DNA of 64,000 nucleotides from Thermohahella caldifontis (GCF_041153465.1 NZ_CP154858.1:1674001-1738000); one strand, 5' to 3'; shown: positions 27,495 through 37,327, counted from the stretch's first letter. Notes: generated by a model from the letters alone, not told the origin. Numbers and translations: made by a program.

Positions 27495-28555
27495 TTGACC
27501 TTCGGATCCAGTTCACCGGACTCGTAGCGCTGGTACATCTTTTCCAGCGACACGGGCTTGATCTTGCTGGCCTGACCGGCCGTACCAAACGCCTCGTACC
27601 GTGCCACGCAGATGGCCTTCATGGCTGCCACGGATTCCTTGAGGTACTTGCGCGGATCAAATTCGGACGGATTCTTCGCCAGGAAGCGGCGAATCGCACC
27701 GGTGGAGGCCAGACGCAGGTCGGTGTCGATATTGACCTTGCGCACACCATGCTTGATGCCTTCGCAGATCTCTTCCACCGGCACACCGTAGGTTTCCGGA
27801 ATCTCGCCACCGAATTCGTTGATGACCGCCAGCCACTCCTGAGGCACGGATGAAGAGCCGTGCATGACCAGGTGTGTGTCCGGAATCCGGGCATGGATCT
27901 CCTTGATGCGCTCGATGGCCAGGATATCCCCCGTGGGCGGACGGGTGAACTTGTAGGCGCCGTGACTGGTTCCGATGGCAATGGCCAGTGCGTCCACACC
28001 GGTGGCCTTGACGAACTCGGCGGCTTCGTCCGGATCGGTCAGCAGCTGATCGTGGCTGAGCTTCCCGGATGCCCCGACACCATCTTCCTCGCCCGCTTCG
28101 CCGGTTTCCAGCGAACCCAGGCAACCCAGCTCGCCTTCCACGGACACGCCGCAGGCATGGGCCATTTCCACAACCTTGCGGGTGACTTCCACGTTGTACT
28201 CGTAGCTGGCCGGGGTCTTGCCGTCTTCACGCAGGGAACCGTCCATCATCACGGATGAAAAGCCGAGCTGGATGGAACGCTGGCAGACTGCCGGTGAAGT
28301 GCCGTGGTCCTGGTGCATGACCACGGGAATGTGCGGGAATTCCTCAATGGCAGCGAGGATGAGGTGCCGCAGGAAGGGCGCACCTGCGTACTTGCGCGCA
28401 CCGGCAGACGCCTGGACGATGACCGGGCTGTCCGTCTCGCTGGCGGCTTCCATGATGGCGCGCATCTGCTCGAGGTTGTTGACGTTGAACGCCGGCACAC
28501 CGTAACCATGCTCGGCGGCATGATCCAGCAATTGGCGAAGTGAGATCAGTGCCAT
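27491..28555 (-). CDS. fba: Fructose-bisphosphate aldolase, class II
   Basis: This protein of 354 residues is a metal-dependent aldolase. It has the zinc site HQDHG (in VVMHQDHGTSP), the phosphate-binding GELGCLGSLE and GTSHGAYKF. NIDTDLRLA near 290 completes the active site. Its length and GEAGEEDG insertion fit the CbbA/type IIB group found in many autotrophs. It interconverts fructose 1,6-bisphosphate with the triose phosphates and can also make sedoheptulose 1,7-bisphosphate in the Calvin cycle. It follows pgk by 33 bases. Confidence 0.95.
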   Translation of the reverse strand: MALISLRQLLDHAAEHGYGVPAFNVNNLEQMRAIMEAASETDSPVIVQASAGARKYAGAPFLRHLILAAIEEFPHIPVVMHQDHGTSPAVCQRSIQLGFSSVMMDGSLREDGKTPASYEYNVEVTRKVVEMAHACGVSVEGELGCLGSLETGEAGEEDGVGASGKLSHDQLLTDPDEAAEFVKATGVDALAIAIGTSHGAYKFTRPPTGDILAIERIKEIHARIPDTHLVMHGSSSVPQEWLAVINEFGGEIPETYGVPVEEICEGIKHGVRKVNIDTDLRLASTGAIRRFLAKNPSEFDPRKYLKESVAAMKAICVARYEAFGTAGQASKIKPVSLEKMYQRYESGELDPKVN

Positions 28556-28588
28556 GTATGTATCTCCTTGGTCAGTCAGGTAACGGGT

Positions 28589-29752
28589 TTATTCGCTGCG
28601 CGCCTGGAGCGCCGCAACGGCCGGCAGTGTCTTGCCTTCCACAAATTCCAGGAATGCACCGCCACCGGTAGAGATATAGGAAATCTTGTCCTTCACGCCA
28701 TACTTGTCAATGGCTGCCAGCGTATCACCTCCGCCGGCAATGGAGAAGGCATCTGATTCGGCAATGGCCCTGGCCAGTGCTTCCGTACCCTTGCCGAACT
28801 GGTCAAATTCGAACACACCGACCGGTCCATTCCAGAGAATGGTGCGGGCCGACTTGAGCAGCTGGCTGAGAACACGGGCCGTTTCAGGGCCGATGTCCAG
28901 GATCATGTCGTCATCAGCCACCTTCCCTACGGGCTTGACCGTGGCCGGTGCGTTCTCGCTGAATTCGGGGGCGACCACCACATCGACGGGCAGCGGCACG
29001 GACACTTTCTGCGCGATGGCCTTGGCCGTATCGATGAGGTCATGCTCGCAAAGGGACTTGCCCACGGGCTGCCCGGCTGCCGCCAGGAAGGTGTTGGCAA
29101 TGCCGCCCCCGACGATAAGCTGATCGCACTTGTCCGCCAGGGCATTGAGCACATCCAGCTTGGTGGACACCTTGGAGCCGGCGACGATGGCCACCATGGG
29201 ACGCTCCGGGTGCTCCAGCGCCTTGCCCAGCGCGTCCAGTTCGGCCGCCAGCAGGGGCCCTGCCACGGCGACCGGTGCCTTGAGAATGACACCGTGAGTG
29301 GATGCCTGGGCGCGGTGTGCGGTGCCGAAGGCATCCATGACAAAGACGTCACAGAGGCGGGCATAGCGCTCGGCCAGTGCTTCGTCATCCTTCTTTTCGC
29401 CCTTGTTGAAGCGTACGTTTTCGAGCAGGACCACGTCCCCTTCCGCCACTTCAGGAGCCTTGTCGAGATAATCCGCAATCAGCGGCACCGGGCGGCCCAG
29501 CAGGCCGGAGAGATATTCGGCCACGGGCTTGAGGGAAGCGGCCGGATCGAACTGGCCTTCTTCCGGCCGGCCCAGATGCGACATGACCATGACCCGGGCA
29601 CCCTGCTCCATGGCATAACGGATGGTCGGCAGTGCCGCCTGGATCCGGGCATCGGAGGTGACCTTGCCGTCCTTGACCGGCACGTTGAGGTCCTCACGAA
29701 TGAGGACACGTTTGCCTTTCAGGTCCACATCTTTAATCGTCTTGATTGTCAT
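28589..29752 (-). CDS. pgk: Phosphoglycerate kinase
   Basis: This protein of 387 residues moves phosphate between 1,3-bisphosphoglycerate and ADP. Hallmarks are KRVLIREDLNVPVKDG at the start, SHLGRPEEG, VLLENVRFNKGEKKDDE, and near the end GPVGVFEFDQFGKGT and GGGDTLAAIDKYG. ATG 29750-29752 fits family N-termini; an in-frame ATG six codons earlier is possible. It lies 14 bases after epd in the central-carbon operon. Confidence 0.97.
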   Translation of the reverse strand: MTIKTIKDVDLKGKRVLIREDLNVPVKDGKVTSDARIQAALPTIRYAMEQGARVMVMSHLGRPEEGQFDPAASLKPVAEYLSGLLGRPVPLIADYLDKAPEVAEGDVVLLENVRFNKGEKKDDEALAERYARLCDVFVMDAFGTAHRAQASTHGVILKAPVAVAGPLLAAELDALGKALEHPERPMVAIVAGSKVSTKLDVLNALADKCDQLIVGGGIANTFLAAAGQPVGKSLCEHDLIDTAKAIAQKVSVPLPVDVVVAPEFSENAPATVKPVGKVADDDMILDIGPETARVLSQLLKSARTILWNGPVGVFEFDQFGKGTEALARAIAESDAFSIAGGGDTLAAIDKYGVKDKISYISTGGGAFLEFVEGKTLPAVAALQARSE

Positions 29753-29766
29753 GGGAATTTCCTCGT

Positions 29767-30813
29767 TCATGATGTCTTGTCGTGAGCGTTGCAGCGGTCC
29801 AGCCAGGCCAGCGCCGTATCCAGCATCCGGTTGGCAAAGCCCCATTCGTTGTCAAACCAGACCATGAGCTTGACCATGTGACCGTCTACCACCTGTGTCT
29901 GAGTCAGATCCACGACCGCACTGCGCGGGTCATGATTGAAATCGCTTGATGTCAGGGGTTCTTCGGTCCACCCCAGCACGCCTTCCAGCAGCGGACCGGC
30001 CGTGGCTTCCCGGATGCGCCGATTGACGCCCTCCCGGGAGACGGGCCGGGTCAGCTGAACGGTCAGATCAATCATGGAGACATTGAGCGTGGGTACCCGC
30101 ACCGCGTTGGCGGTGAAACGTCCGGCCAGTCCGGGCAGCAGCCGGTCGATCCCCCGTGCCAGCCCGGTGTCCACGGGAATGATGGACGCCATGGCACTGC
30201 GGTTGCGGCGCAGGTCCGGATGGTGATAGGTGTCAATGGCCGGCTGGTCGTTCATGGCCGCATGGATGGTGGTGAGCATGCCCCGCTCCACACCGAACGC
30301 TTCATGCAGAATGCGAATCACCGGCACGATGCAGTTGGTGGTGCATGACGCATTGGAGACAATCCGGTCCTCCGCGCCCAGCGTCTGGTGATTGACACCG
30401 AAGACAATGGTCTTGTCCACGTCCGGCGAGGCCGGCTCGGAATAGAGGACCCGCGGCGCACCGGCCCGCAGATGCCCCTCGGCCTGCTCACGACGGCTGA
30501 GTCGGCCGGTACATTCCATCACCAGATCCACGTTCAGCATTTTCCAGGGCAGCTTTTCCGGATTCGGCTGCTGCTGGATGGCAATACGGTCACCGTTGAC
30601 CATGAGGCCCTGTTCGGCGACCGCAACCGTACCCGGGAAGCGGCCATGCGTGGTGTCGTACCGGGTCAGATAGGCGACAGTTTCCGGATCGGCCAGCTGA
30701 TTGATGGCCACCACCTGCATGCGCTGACGGTAACCCCCTTCATACAGGGCGCGCAGCACACACTGGCCGATGCGCCCGTATCCGTTGATGGCTATCCGGT
30801 AGTCACTTCTCAC
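29767..30813 (-). CDS. epd: Erythrose-4-phosphate / glyceraldehyde-3-phosphate dehydrogenase
   Basis: This protein of 348 residues has the GAPDH fold: AINGYGRIGQ, the catalytic cysteine block SNASCTTNC, DFNHDPRSA and WFDNEWGFANRML. Details such as VVAINQLADPE and YDTTHGRF resemble E. coli Epd more than GapA. The order tkt-epd-pgk-fba also matches the pseudomonad/enterobacterial epd locus. Epd makes 4-phosphoerythronate for vitamin B6. No other GAPDH is in the window, so it could also serve glycolysis or carbon fixation. The GTG start (30811-30813) directly follows the tkt stop. Confidence 0.88.
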   Translation of the reverse strand: MRSDYRIAINGYGRIGQCVLRALYEGGYRQRMQVVAINQLADPETVAYLTRYDTTHGRFPGTVAVAEQGLMVNGDRIAIQQQPNPEKLPWKMLNVDLVMECTGRLSRREQAEGHLRAGAPRVLYSEPASPDVDKTIVFGVNHQTLGAEDRIVSNASCTTNCIVPVIRILHEAFGVERGMLTTIHAAMNDQPAIDTYHHPDLRRNRSAMASIIPVDTGLARGIDRLLPGLAGRFTANAVRVPTLNVSMIDLTVQLTRPVSREGVNRRIREATAGPLLEGVLGWTEEPLTSSDFNHDPRSAVVDLTQTQVVDGHMVKLMVWFDNEWGFANRMLDTALAWLDRCNAHDKTS

Positions 30814-30814
30814 G

Positions 30815-32824
30815 TTAGTCGTCCAGAGACTCCAGCAGTTCGCGTGCCTGGGCCACGACATTTTCCACCGTGAAGCCGAATTCCCGGAAGAGCTCGGCAG
30901 CCGGTGCAGACTCGCCAAAGGTGGTCATGCCGATCACGCGGCCATCCAGGCCCACATACTTGTACCAGTATTCGGCCCAGGCCGCCTCGATGGCAATGCG
31001 CGCCGGCACATCCAGGGGCAGCACGGCATTGCGGTACTCCGCCGGTTGCGCATCGAATACATCAGTGGACGGCATGGACACGACGCGGACGCGACGACCT
31101 TCCGTATTCAGCTCCGCGGTGGCCCTGACGGCCAGTTCCACTTCGGAGCCGGTGGCAATCAGGATCAGCTCGGGCGTGCCGTCACAGTCCACGAGCACGT
31201 AACCGCCCCGTGCAATCTGGTCCACCTGCTCGCTGCTGCGCGGCTGGCAGGGCAGATTCTGGCGGGTCAGGATCAGTGCGGTCGGGCCGTCCGCCCGGTT
31301 CAGTGCGGCCTGCCAGGCCACAGCCGTTTCCACCGTGTCACAGGGGCGCCAGGTGCTCATGTTCGGGGTCTGGCGCAGGTTGGCAATCTGTTCCACCGGC
31401 TGGTGCGTCGGGCCGTCCTCACCCAGGCCAATGGAGTCGTGCGTATACACATGGATGGCACGCTGCTTCATGAGCGCCGCCATGCGTACGGCATTGCGTG
31501 CATACTCCATGAACACGAGGAAGGTGGCGCCATAGGGAATGAAGCCGCCATGCAGGGCGATACCGTTCATGATGGCGGACATGCCGAACTCGCGCACGCC
31601 ATAGTGGATATAGTTGCCGGACGCATCCTCGCGGGTCAGCGCCTTGCTGCCGGACCAGAGCGTCAGGTTGGAGCCGGCCAGGTCAGCGGAACCGCCCAGG
31701 AATTCGGGCAGGTGCGGGCCATAGGCATTGAGGGTGTTCTGGGAAGCCTTCCGGGTGGCGACATTTTCGGCCTTGTCCTGACAGGCGCGCACAAATTCGG
31801 CGGCCTTTTCGTTGAAGTCGGCCGGCAGTTCACCCCTGATGCGACGCTCGAACTCGGCCGCCAGTTCGGGCCATGCGGCACGATAGGCCTCGAACTGCTT
31901 CTGCCACTCCGCTTCGCGGGCCTGCCCGGTCTTGCGCGCATCCCAGGCGGCGTAGATGTCTTCCGGGATGACGAAGGGCGGATGGGGCCAGCCCAGTTGT
32001 TCGCGGACGCGCTGCACTTCGTCTTCACCCAGCGGCGCGCCATGACATTCTTCCTTGCCCTGCTTGTTGGGCGAACCGTAACCGATAATGGTCTTGCAGC
32101 AGATCAGGGTGGGCTGTTCCGTGTTGGCCTTGGCCGCCTCGATGGCCGCATCGATGGCATCGGGATTGTGCCCGTCCACATCGCAGATCACCTGCCAGCC
32201 ATAGGCTTCAAACCGCTTCGGGGTGTCGTCCGTGAACCAGCCTTCCACTTCGCCGTCAATGGAGATGCCGTTGTCGTCATAGAAGCAGATCAGCTTGCCG
32301 AGTCCCAGCGTGCCGGCCAGAGAGCAGACTTCGTGGGAAATGCCCTCCATGAGGCAGCCATCCCCCAGGAAGACCCAGGTGTAGTGATCCACCAGATTGA
32401 ATCCATCACGGTTGAACTGGGCTGCCAGAGCCTTTTCCGCAATCGCCATGCCCACTGCGTTGGCCACACCCTGACCCAGCGGACCGGTGGTGGTTTCCAC
32501 ACCCGGCGTATAACCGTACTCGGGATGCCCCGGTGTCTTCGAGTGCAGCTGACGGAAATTCTGAAGATCGTCAATGCTCAGATCGTAGCCGGTCAGGTGC
32601 AGCAGAGAGTACAGCAGCATGGAACCGTGACCGTTGGACAACACGAACCGGTCCCGGTTGGGCCACTTCGGATTGGTGGGGTTGTGACGCATGTGGTGAC
32701 GCCAAAGCACTTCTGCAATATCTGCCATGCCCATGGGCGCTCCGGGATGGCCGGATTTGGCCTTCTGAACCGCGTCCATGCTGAGGACACGAATGGCATT
32801 GGCCAGGTCTTGACGAGTCGGCAT
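30815..32824 (-). CDS. tkt: Transketolase
   Basis: This protein of 669 residues is full-length transketolase. It has thiamine-diphosphate site motifs GHPGAPMGMAD, GDGCLMEGISHE and DDNGISIDGEVEGWF. Middle-domain residues include HDSIGLGEDGPTHQPVEQ, and sugar-binding RQNLP follows. It moves two-carbon units in the pentose-phosphate and Calvin pathways. ATG 32822-32824 was chosen because it matches family starts (MPTRQDLANAIR). First gene of the central-carbon operon. A 270-base leader/promoter region upstream holds a nine-base direct repeat. Confidence 0.97.
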   Translation of the reverse strand: MPTRQDLANAIRVLSMDAVQKAKSGHPGAPMGMADIAEVLWRHHMRHNPTNPKWPNRDRFVLSNGHGSMLLYSLLHLTGYDLSIDDLQNFRQLHSKTPGHPEYGYTPGVETTTGPLGQGVANAVGMAIAEKALAAQFNRDGFNLVDHYTWVFLGDGCLMEGISHEVCSLAGTLGLGKLICFYDDNGISIDGEVEGWFTDDTPKRFEAYGWQVICDVDGHNPDAIDAAIEAAKANTEQPTLICCKTIIGYGSPNKQGKEECHGAPLGEDEVQRVREQLGWPHPPFVIPEDIYAAWDARKTGQAREAEWQKQFEAYRAAWPELAAEFERRIRGELPADFNEKAAEFVRACQDKAENVATRKASQNTLNAYGPHLPEFLGGSADLAGSNLTLWSGSKALTREDASGNYIHYGVREFGMSAIMNGIALHGGFIPYGATFLVFMEYARNAVRMAALMKQRAIHVYTHDSIGLGEDGPTHQPVEQIANLRQTPNMSTWRPCDTVETAVAWQAALNRADGPTALILTRQNLPCQPRSSEQVDQIARGGYVLVDCDGTPELILIATGSEVELAVRATAELNTEGRRVRVVSMPSTDVFDAQPAEYRNAVLPLDVPARIAIEAAWAEYWYKYVGLDGRVIGMTTFGESAPAAELFREFGFTVENVVAQARELLESLDD

Positions 32825-32871
32825 CTGAGAGATCTCCCGCGCTGGATGTTTCGTTTCGGAGCGCGTATTGT

Positions 32872-32918
32872 CCAATATTCGGTCTGCCTGAGCAAATCGG
32901 GAAACTTACCCAATATTC
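32872..32918 (-). promoter_or_regulatory. Direct repeat in the tkt upstream region, possible regulator site
   Basis: CCAATATTC occurs at 32872-32880 and again at 32910-32918, 38 bases apart, with a palindromic AATATT core. It lies 48-94 bases upstream of the tkt ATG, where a transcription factor could bind. No convincing -35/-10 pair was found with it. Confidence 0.35.
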
Positions 32919-33094
32919 TCTTTTAAAAACTGCCGAGATCAGTATACATCACCACCAATGTAGTAATTTGACGCACATCAATACCGCGTTCACCGCCTTC
33001 ATTTCTGCGCAACCATTGGTTCAGCAGCCGGGAGCCGTTATCATCGCTTCACCGGCCCGTCCCGGGCTGACCCACGATTGCAGGAGCCGATCGG

Positions 33095-33388
33095 ATGACA
33101 GACACCACACCACTGCTGCCGGATCCCGTAAGGGAGCGCCTGGCGGCCATAGAGGACCCCGAAATGGGCCTGTCCATTGTCGAGCTGGGCCTGGTCTATG
33201 GTTTTGAGGCAGAGGACGAGCGCGTGACCCTGACGATGACGCTCACCTCGCCCACCTGCCCCATGGGCGGACTGATCACGGATGCGGTTCACGATGCCCT
33301 GTCCGCACTGTACCCGGGCCGTCACATCGAGGTGAATGTGGTCTTTGATCCCCCCTGGACACCGGAGCGCATGGCCCATGATCTCTGA
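33095..33388 (+). CDS. DUF59/MIP18-family metal-sulfur cluster assembly factor
   Basis: This 97-residue protein has the DUF59 (PaaD/SufT-like) pattern: DPEMGLSIVELGLVYGF, then LTMTLTSPTCPMG with the conserved cysteine, and a final VVFDPPWTPERM. Relatives assist maturation of Fe-S proteins. It is encoded immediately before, and overlaps by 11 bases, an NnrS-like membrane protein gene. No other Suf/Isc gene is present. Confidence 0.88.
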   Translation: MTDTTPLLPDPVRERLAAIEDPEMGLSIVELGLVYGFEAEDERVTLTMTLTSPTCPMGGLITDAVHDALSALYPGRHIEVNVVFDPPWTPERMAHDL

Positions 33389-34442
33389 AAACCTGCCCGC
33401 CTGGGCAAGACGCGCGCCGGTGCTCGCCTGCGCCGTGCTGACCCTGATTGCCGGCCTGCTGGGCGGCTGGGTCCGTTTCGGCGGCCCCGTGGATATTCCG
33501 GCGCACTGGATGACCTGGCACGGAGCCTTGGTGGCCGGCCTCTTCTTCCCCACACTCATTGCACTCGAACGCGCCGTGGCCACCGGGCATGCAGCGCTCT
33601 GGGTTGCCGTGGGCATGCTCTGTGCGGCTGATCTGATGGCGGTGATCGGCGGGCAGATGCAGCCGGCACTGGGCACGGCGATGCTCGCCATGCTGCTGCT
33701 CCTGGCCGTTCACCTGCAACTGGTGTGGCGCTTCCGCGAGCTCCATCTCGTCATCATGGCGCTGGCCGCCCTGCTGGCCGGCAGCGGACACCTGCACGCC
33801 TATGCTGCCGGCCATCCCCTGGCGGGGCTGGCGGGCTGGGGCGGCTTTCTGGTACTGACGATCATGGCCGAGCGCATCGAGCTGAGCCGGGTGCGCCGTC
33901 CTGCCGCGCCTTCGCTCTGGCTGATGGGCGCCTTCTGTACCTTCATGGCAGCCGGACTGCTGACCGGTGCCCGGGATGGCTGGTCACAGATGACGGTCGT
34001 GCTCGGGGCTGCGGGGGCCTGGGGATGGCTGTGGCGCTGGGATCTGGCCCGCCTGACCTGGCGCAAACCGGGCCTGCCGGGCTATGTGGGCAAGAATGTA
34101 CTGGCCGGTTACGCATGGCTGGCGGTGGCGCTGATCAGCGCACCCTACAACCGGGATCTGGCCATTCACGGTGTCATGCTCGGCTACGTCTTCACCATGG
34201 TGATGGGGCACGCGCCGGTCATCTTCCCGGCCATCCTGCGTCGTCGCCTGCGCTTCAGCCACGCTTTCTACATGCCGGCCGGACTGCTTCAGACGAGCCT
34301 GATCCTGCGCGCCGTGGCCGACCTGGGGAAACCCTCCCTGCTGCTGCCAAGCGCCACACTGTCGCTCATTGCCATCGTCCTGCTGTTCGTGACCACCCTG
34401 CGTCACCTGGGTCCGCAGCCGGTCCCGCCGCCCGGCGGCTGA
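33378..34442 (+). CDS. NnrS-like polytopic membrane protein
   Basis: This protein of 354 residues has roughly ten to twelve hydrophobic spans. Conserved-looking histidines sit in HWMTWHGAL, HGVMLGYVFTMVMGHAPVIFP and FSHAFYMP, a pattern seen in NnrS-like haem/copper membrane proteins linked to nitric-oxide or nitrogen-oxide stress. ATG 33378 overlaps the end of the DUF59 gene, so the two are translationally coupled. The family match is by pattern only. It is convergent with oppF. Confidence 0.6.
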   Translation: MISENLPAWARRAPVLACAVLTLIAGLLGGWVRFGGPVDIPAHWMTWHGALVAGLFFPTLIALERAVATGHAALWVAVGMLCAADLMAVIGGQMQPALGTAMLAMLLLLAVHLQLVWRFRELHLVIMALAALLAGSGHLHAYAAGHPLAGLAGWGGFLVLTIMAERIELSRVRRPAAPSLWLMGAFCTFMAAGLLTGARDGWSQMTVVLGAAGAWGWLWRWDLARLTWRKPGLPGYVGKNVLAGYAWLAVALISAPYNRDLAIHGVMLGYVFTMVMGHAPVIFPAILRRRLRFSHAFYMPAGLLQTSLILRAVADLGKPSLLLPSATLSLIAIVLLFVTTLRHLGPQPVPPPGG

Positions 34443-34460
34443 TCCGGCTCGCGGCAGACG

Positions 34461-35446
34461 TTACAGCTCCCGCCAGCGCAGACAGGCCACTTCATGGACG
34501 TCGCTCACCACGTCCAGATGCGGTCGCGTCTCCGCACAGCGCGGCTCCTCAAAGGGGCAGCGGGTACGGAACACGCAGCCCGTCGGCGGATTGATGGGGC
34601 TGGGCAGATCCCCCTCCAGCTCGATGATTTCCTTGTTGCGCTCCAGCTCCGGATCCGGGAGCGGGACGGCAGAAATGAGCGCCTTGGTGTAGGGATGCTT
34701 CGGATCGGCATAGATGCTGTCCTTGTCCGCCAGCTCCATGATGTGTCCGAGATAGAGCACCATCACCCGGTGGCTGATATGGCGCACCACGGACAGATCG
34801 TGACTGATGAAGATGAGGGACAGGTTGTACTCCTCCTGAAGCGCCATCAGCAGGTTGATGATCTGTGCCTGAATGGAGACATCCAGAGCGGACACCGGCT
34901 CGTCACAAACAATCAGGCGAGGCTTGAGAATCATGGCCCGGGCAATGCCGATGCGCTGACACTGCCCCCCGAGAACTCGTGGGGATAGCGGTTGATCATC
35001 TCCGGCATCAGCCCCACCCTGGCCATCATTTCCTTGACCTGCTCCCGGATCTTGTCCTTGCCCAGCTCCGGGTGGAAGGTTCGCAGGGGTTCGGCAATGA
35101 TGTCGCCGATGGTCATGCGCGGGTTGAGGCTGGCCAGAGGATCCTGAAAGATGATCTGCAGGTTCTCCCGCTGGGCACGGAGCAGCGCCTTGTCCATGCG
35201 GGTCAGATCCTGGCCGTACCAGAGCACCTGACCTTCGGTGGGCGGAATCAACTGCAGGATGGCGCGACCCAGTGTGGACTTGCCGCAGCCGGACTCACCG
35301 ACAATACCCAGCGTTTCGCCGGGCATGACATTGAACGACACGCCATCCACGGCCTTGAGCGTGACGGTCTTGCGACGCATCAGGCCGCCCTTGTCCACGG
35401 GAAAGTGCACCTTGAGGTCACGGACTTTGAGCAAGGGTTCCATCAT
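34461..35446 (-). CDS. oppF: Oligopeptide ABC transporter ATPase OppF, one frame break
   Basis: An ABC ATPase with Walker A GESGCGKST and Walker B LIVCDEPVSALDV, plus the oligopeptide-specific C-terminal block NPPTGCVFRTRCPFEEPRC. The frame breaks within the ABC signature. SGG is followed by out-of-frame SVSASALPGP because the G run (C run 34965-34970 on the plus strand) has six bases instead of seven. With one G restored it reads SGGQCQRIGIARAM and gives about 328 residues. ATG at 35444-35446 overlaps the oppD stop by one base. Last gene of oppABCDF. Confidence 0.88.
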
Positions 35447-36414
35447 CACAGCTCCTCGCGAAAGCAGGCACGGGCACGGTGTTCACCAACTTTTTCCAGC
35501 TCCGGTCGCTCCCGCCGGCAACGGTCGTCGGCGTAGGCACAGCGGGGGTTGAACGCGCAACCGAGAGGCAGGCGCTGGAGGTTGGGCGGCTGCCCCGGAA
35601 TGGCGTAAAGACTGCTCTTGCCCGCCTCGTCAAGGCGCGGCATGGAAGCCAGCAGCCCCTTCGTGTAGGGGTGCCGGGGATCACGGAAGATCTCGTCAAC
35701 CGGGCCGGTTTCCACCACACGACCGCCGTACATCACCAGCACCCGGTCACACAGACCGGCCACCACCCCCAGATCATGAGTGATCATGACAATGGAGGTA
35801 TTGAACTCGGACTTGAGCTGGCGCATGAGCTTGAGAATCTGCGCCTGAATGGTGACATCCAGGGCCGTGGTCGGCTCGTCGGCAATCAGCAGTTCGGGCT
35901 GACACAGGAGCGCCATGGCAATCATCACGCGCTGGCGCATTCCGCCGGAAAATTCATGCGGATACATGTCGAAGCGCTTTTCCGCCTCGGGAATGCCGAC
36001 CTTCTTCAGCATTTCGATGCTGCGAGCCCGGGCCGCCTCTTCGCTCATGCCCTGGTGTTCCACCAGCACCTCGGTCAGCTGACGGGAGACTTTCAGGAAG
36101 GGATTGAGGGAGGTCATGGGATCCTGAAAGATCATCGACATGCGCGAGCCACGGTAGCGGTTCAGGGCGTCTGCCGGCAGCCCGAGAATGTTCTTGCCGC
36201 CAAAGACCACGCGTCCGGTCGCCCGGCCATTCTCGGCCAGCAGCCCCATGATGGACAGGAAGACCTGTGTCTTGCCCGAACCGGACTCGCCGACGATGCC
36301 CAGACTTTCGCCGGGGTAAAGTTCAAAGCTGAGGTCATTGACCGCACGCACCTCGCCTTCGGGCGTGCTGAACCGGGTGTTGAGCTTTTCGACTTTCAGC
36401 AGGGGTTCGGTCAT
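35446..36414 (-). CDS. oppD: Oligopeptide ABC transporter ATPase OppD
   Basis: This 322-residue ABC ATPase has Walker A GESGSGKTQ, signature SGGMRQRVMIAMAL, Walker B LLIADEPTTALDV, and switch histidine MITHDLGVVAG. The oligo/dipeptide C-terminal domain carries LGCAFNPRCAYADDRCR. It energises import together with OppF. ATG 36412-36414 follows oppC by four bases. Confidence 0.95.
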   Translation of the reverse strand: MTEPLLKVEKLNTRFSTPEGEVRAVNDLSFELYPGESLGIVGESGSGKTQVFLSIMGLLAENGRATGRVVFGGKNILGLPADALNRYRGSRMSMIFQDPMTSLNPFLKVSRQLTEVLVEHQGMSEEAARARSIEMLKKVGIPEAEKRFDMYPHEFSGGMRQRVMIAMALLCQPELLIADEPTTALDVTIQAQILKLMRQLKSEFNTSIVMITHDLGVVAGLCDRVLVMYGGRVVETGPVDEIFRDPRHPYTKGLLASMPRLDEAGKSSLYAIPGQPPNLQRLPLGCAFNPRCAYADDRCRRERPELEKVGEHRARACFREEL

Positions 36415-36418
36415 GCAA

Positions 36419-37327
36419 TCACCTGTCTTTCGGGTCCAGCGCATCGCGCAGACCGTCTCCGATGAAGTTGAAACAGAACAGCGTGGTGGCCAGGAAAATG
36501 GCCGGGAAGATCAGCATCCAGGGTGCCGTCTCCATGAGGCGCGCCCCTTCGGAGATGAGCACGCCCCAGCTGGTCAGCGGCTCCTGAACACCCAGCCCGA
36601 GGAAGGACAGAAAGCTCTCGGTCAGAATCACCTGGGGAACGGTCAGGGTCACGTATACCACCACCGGACCGAGCACGTTGGGAATGATGTGCCGGAAGAT
36701 GATGACCCGGTTCGGCACACCACAGGCATGGGCCGCCTCGATGAATTCCTTGCGGCGGACAGACAGCGTCTGGCCGCGCACGATACGCGCCATGGTCAGC
36801 CACTCCACGGCCCCCAACGCAATGAAGATCAGGAAGATGTTGCGCCCGAAGATCACCATCAGCAGGATGACGAAGAACATGAACGGCAGGGAATACATGA
36901 CGTCCACGAAGCGCATCATGATGTTGTCGATGCGCCCGCCGAAGTAGCCGGCGATGGCACCGTAGGTGACGCCGATGATCAGGCTGACCAAGGTGGCCAG
37001 CACCCCTACCATCAGGGAAACCCGCGCCCCGTAGAGCACGCGGACAAACAGGTCACGCCCGTTGGAGTCCGTACCGAACCAGTGTGCGTGCTCGAAATCG
37101 GGCGGTACCTGAATCCGGTCCCAGTAGATTTCGTCATAGGGATGAGGACTGAGCCAGGGCGCCAGAATGGCCATCAGGGTGATGATGGCCAGAATGACCA
37201 TGGACACCACCGCCGCCTTGTTCTGCATCAGGCGCCGCCAGGCATCATCCCAGAGACTGCGCCCCTTGATCTCACGCTCAGCCTGTTCCAGCAATGCCTC
37301 AAGCCTGTCTTGCTTCTTCTTAATCAT
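36419..37327 (-). CDS. oppC: Oligopeptide ABC transporter permease OppC
   Basis: This 302-residue permease has a cytoplasmic N-terminus (MIKKKQDRLEALLEQAEREI) and about six membrane spans. The ATPase-contacting EAA loop is EFIEAAHACGVPNRVIIFRHIIPNV. LGLGVQEPLTSWGVLI near the end is typical of OppC/DppC. It overlaps the oppB end by eight bases. Confidence 0.95.
   Translation of the reverse strand: MIKKKQDRLEALLEQAEREIKGRSLWDDAWRRLMQNKAAVVSMVILAIITLMAILAPWLSPHPYDEIYWDRIQVPPDFEHAHWFGTDSNGRDLFVRVLYGARVSLMVGVLATLVSLIIGVTYGAIAGYFGGRIDNIMMRFVDVMYSLPFMFFVILLMVIFGRNIFLIFIALGAVEWLTMARIVRGQTLSVRRKEFIEAAHACGVPNRVIIFRHIIPNVLGPVVVYVTLTVPQVILTESFLSFLGLGVQEPLTSWGVLISEGARLMETAPWMLIFPAIFLATTLFCFNFIGDGLRDALDPKDR

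Noticed and set aside
31046..32926. Rightward open frame of 626 codons opposite tkt
   Set aside because: Transketolase on the minus strand is unmistakable. The antisense frame is a codon-bias artefact.
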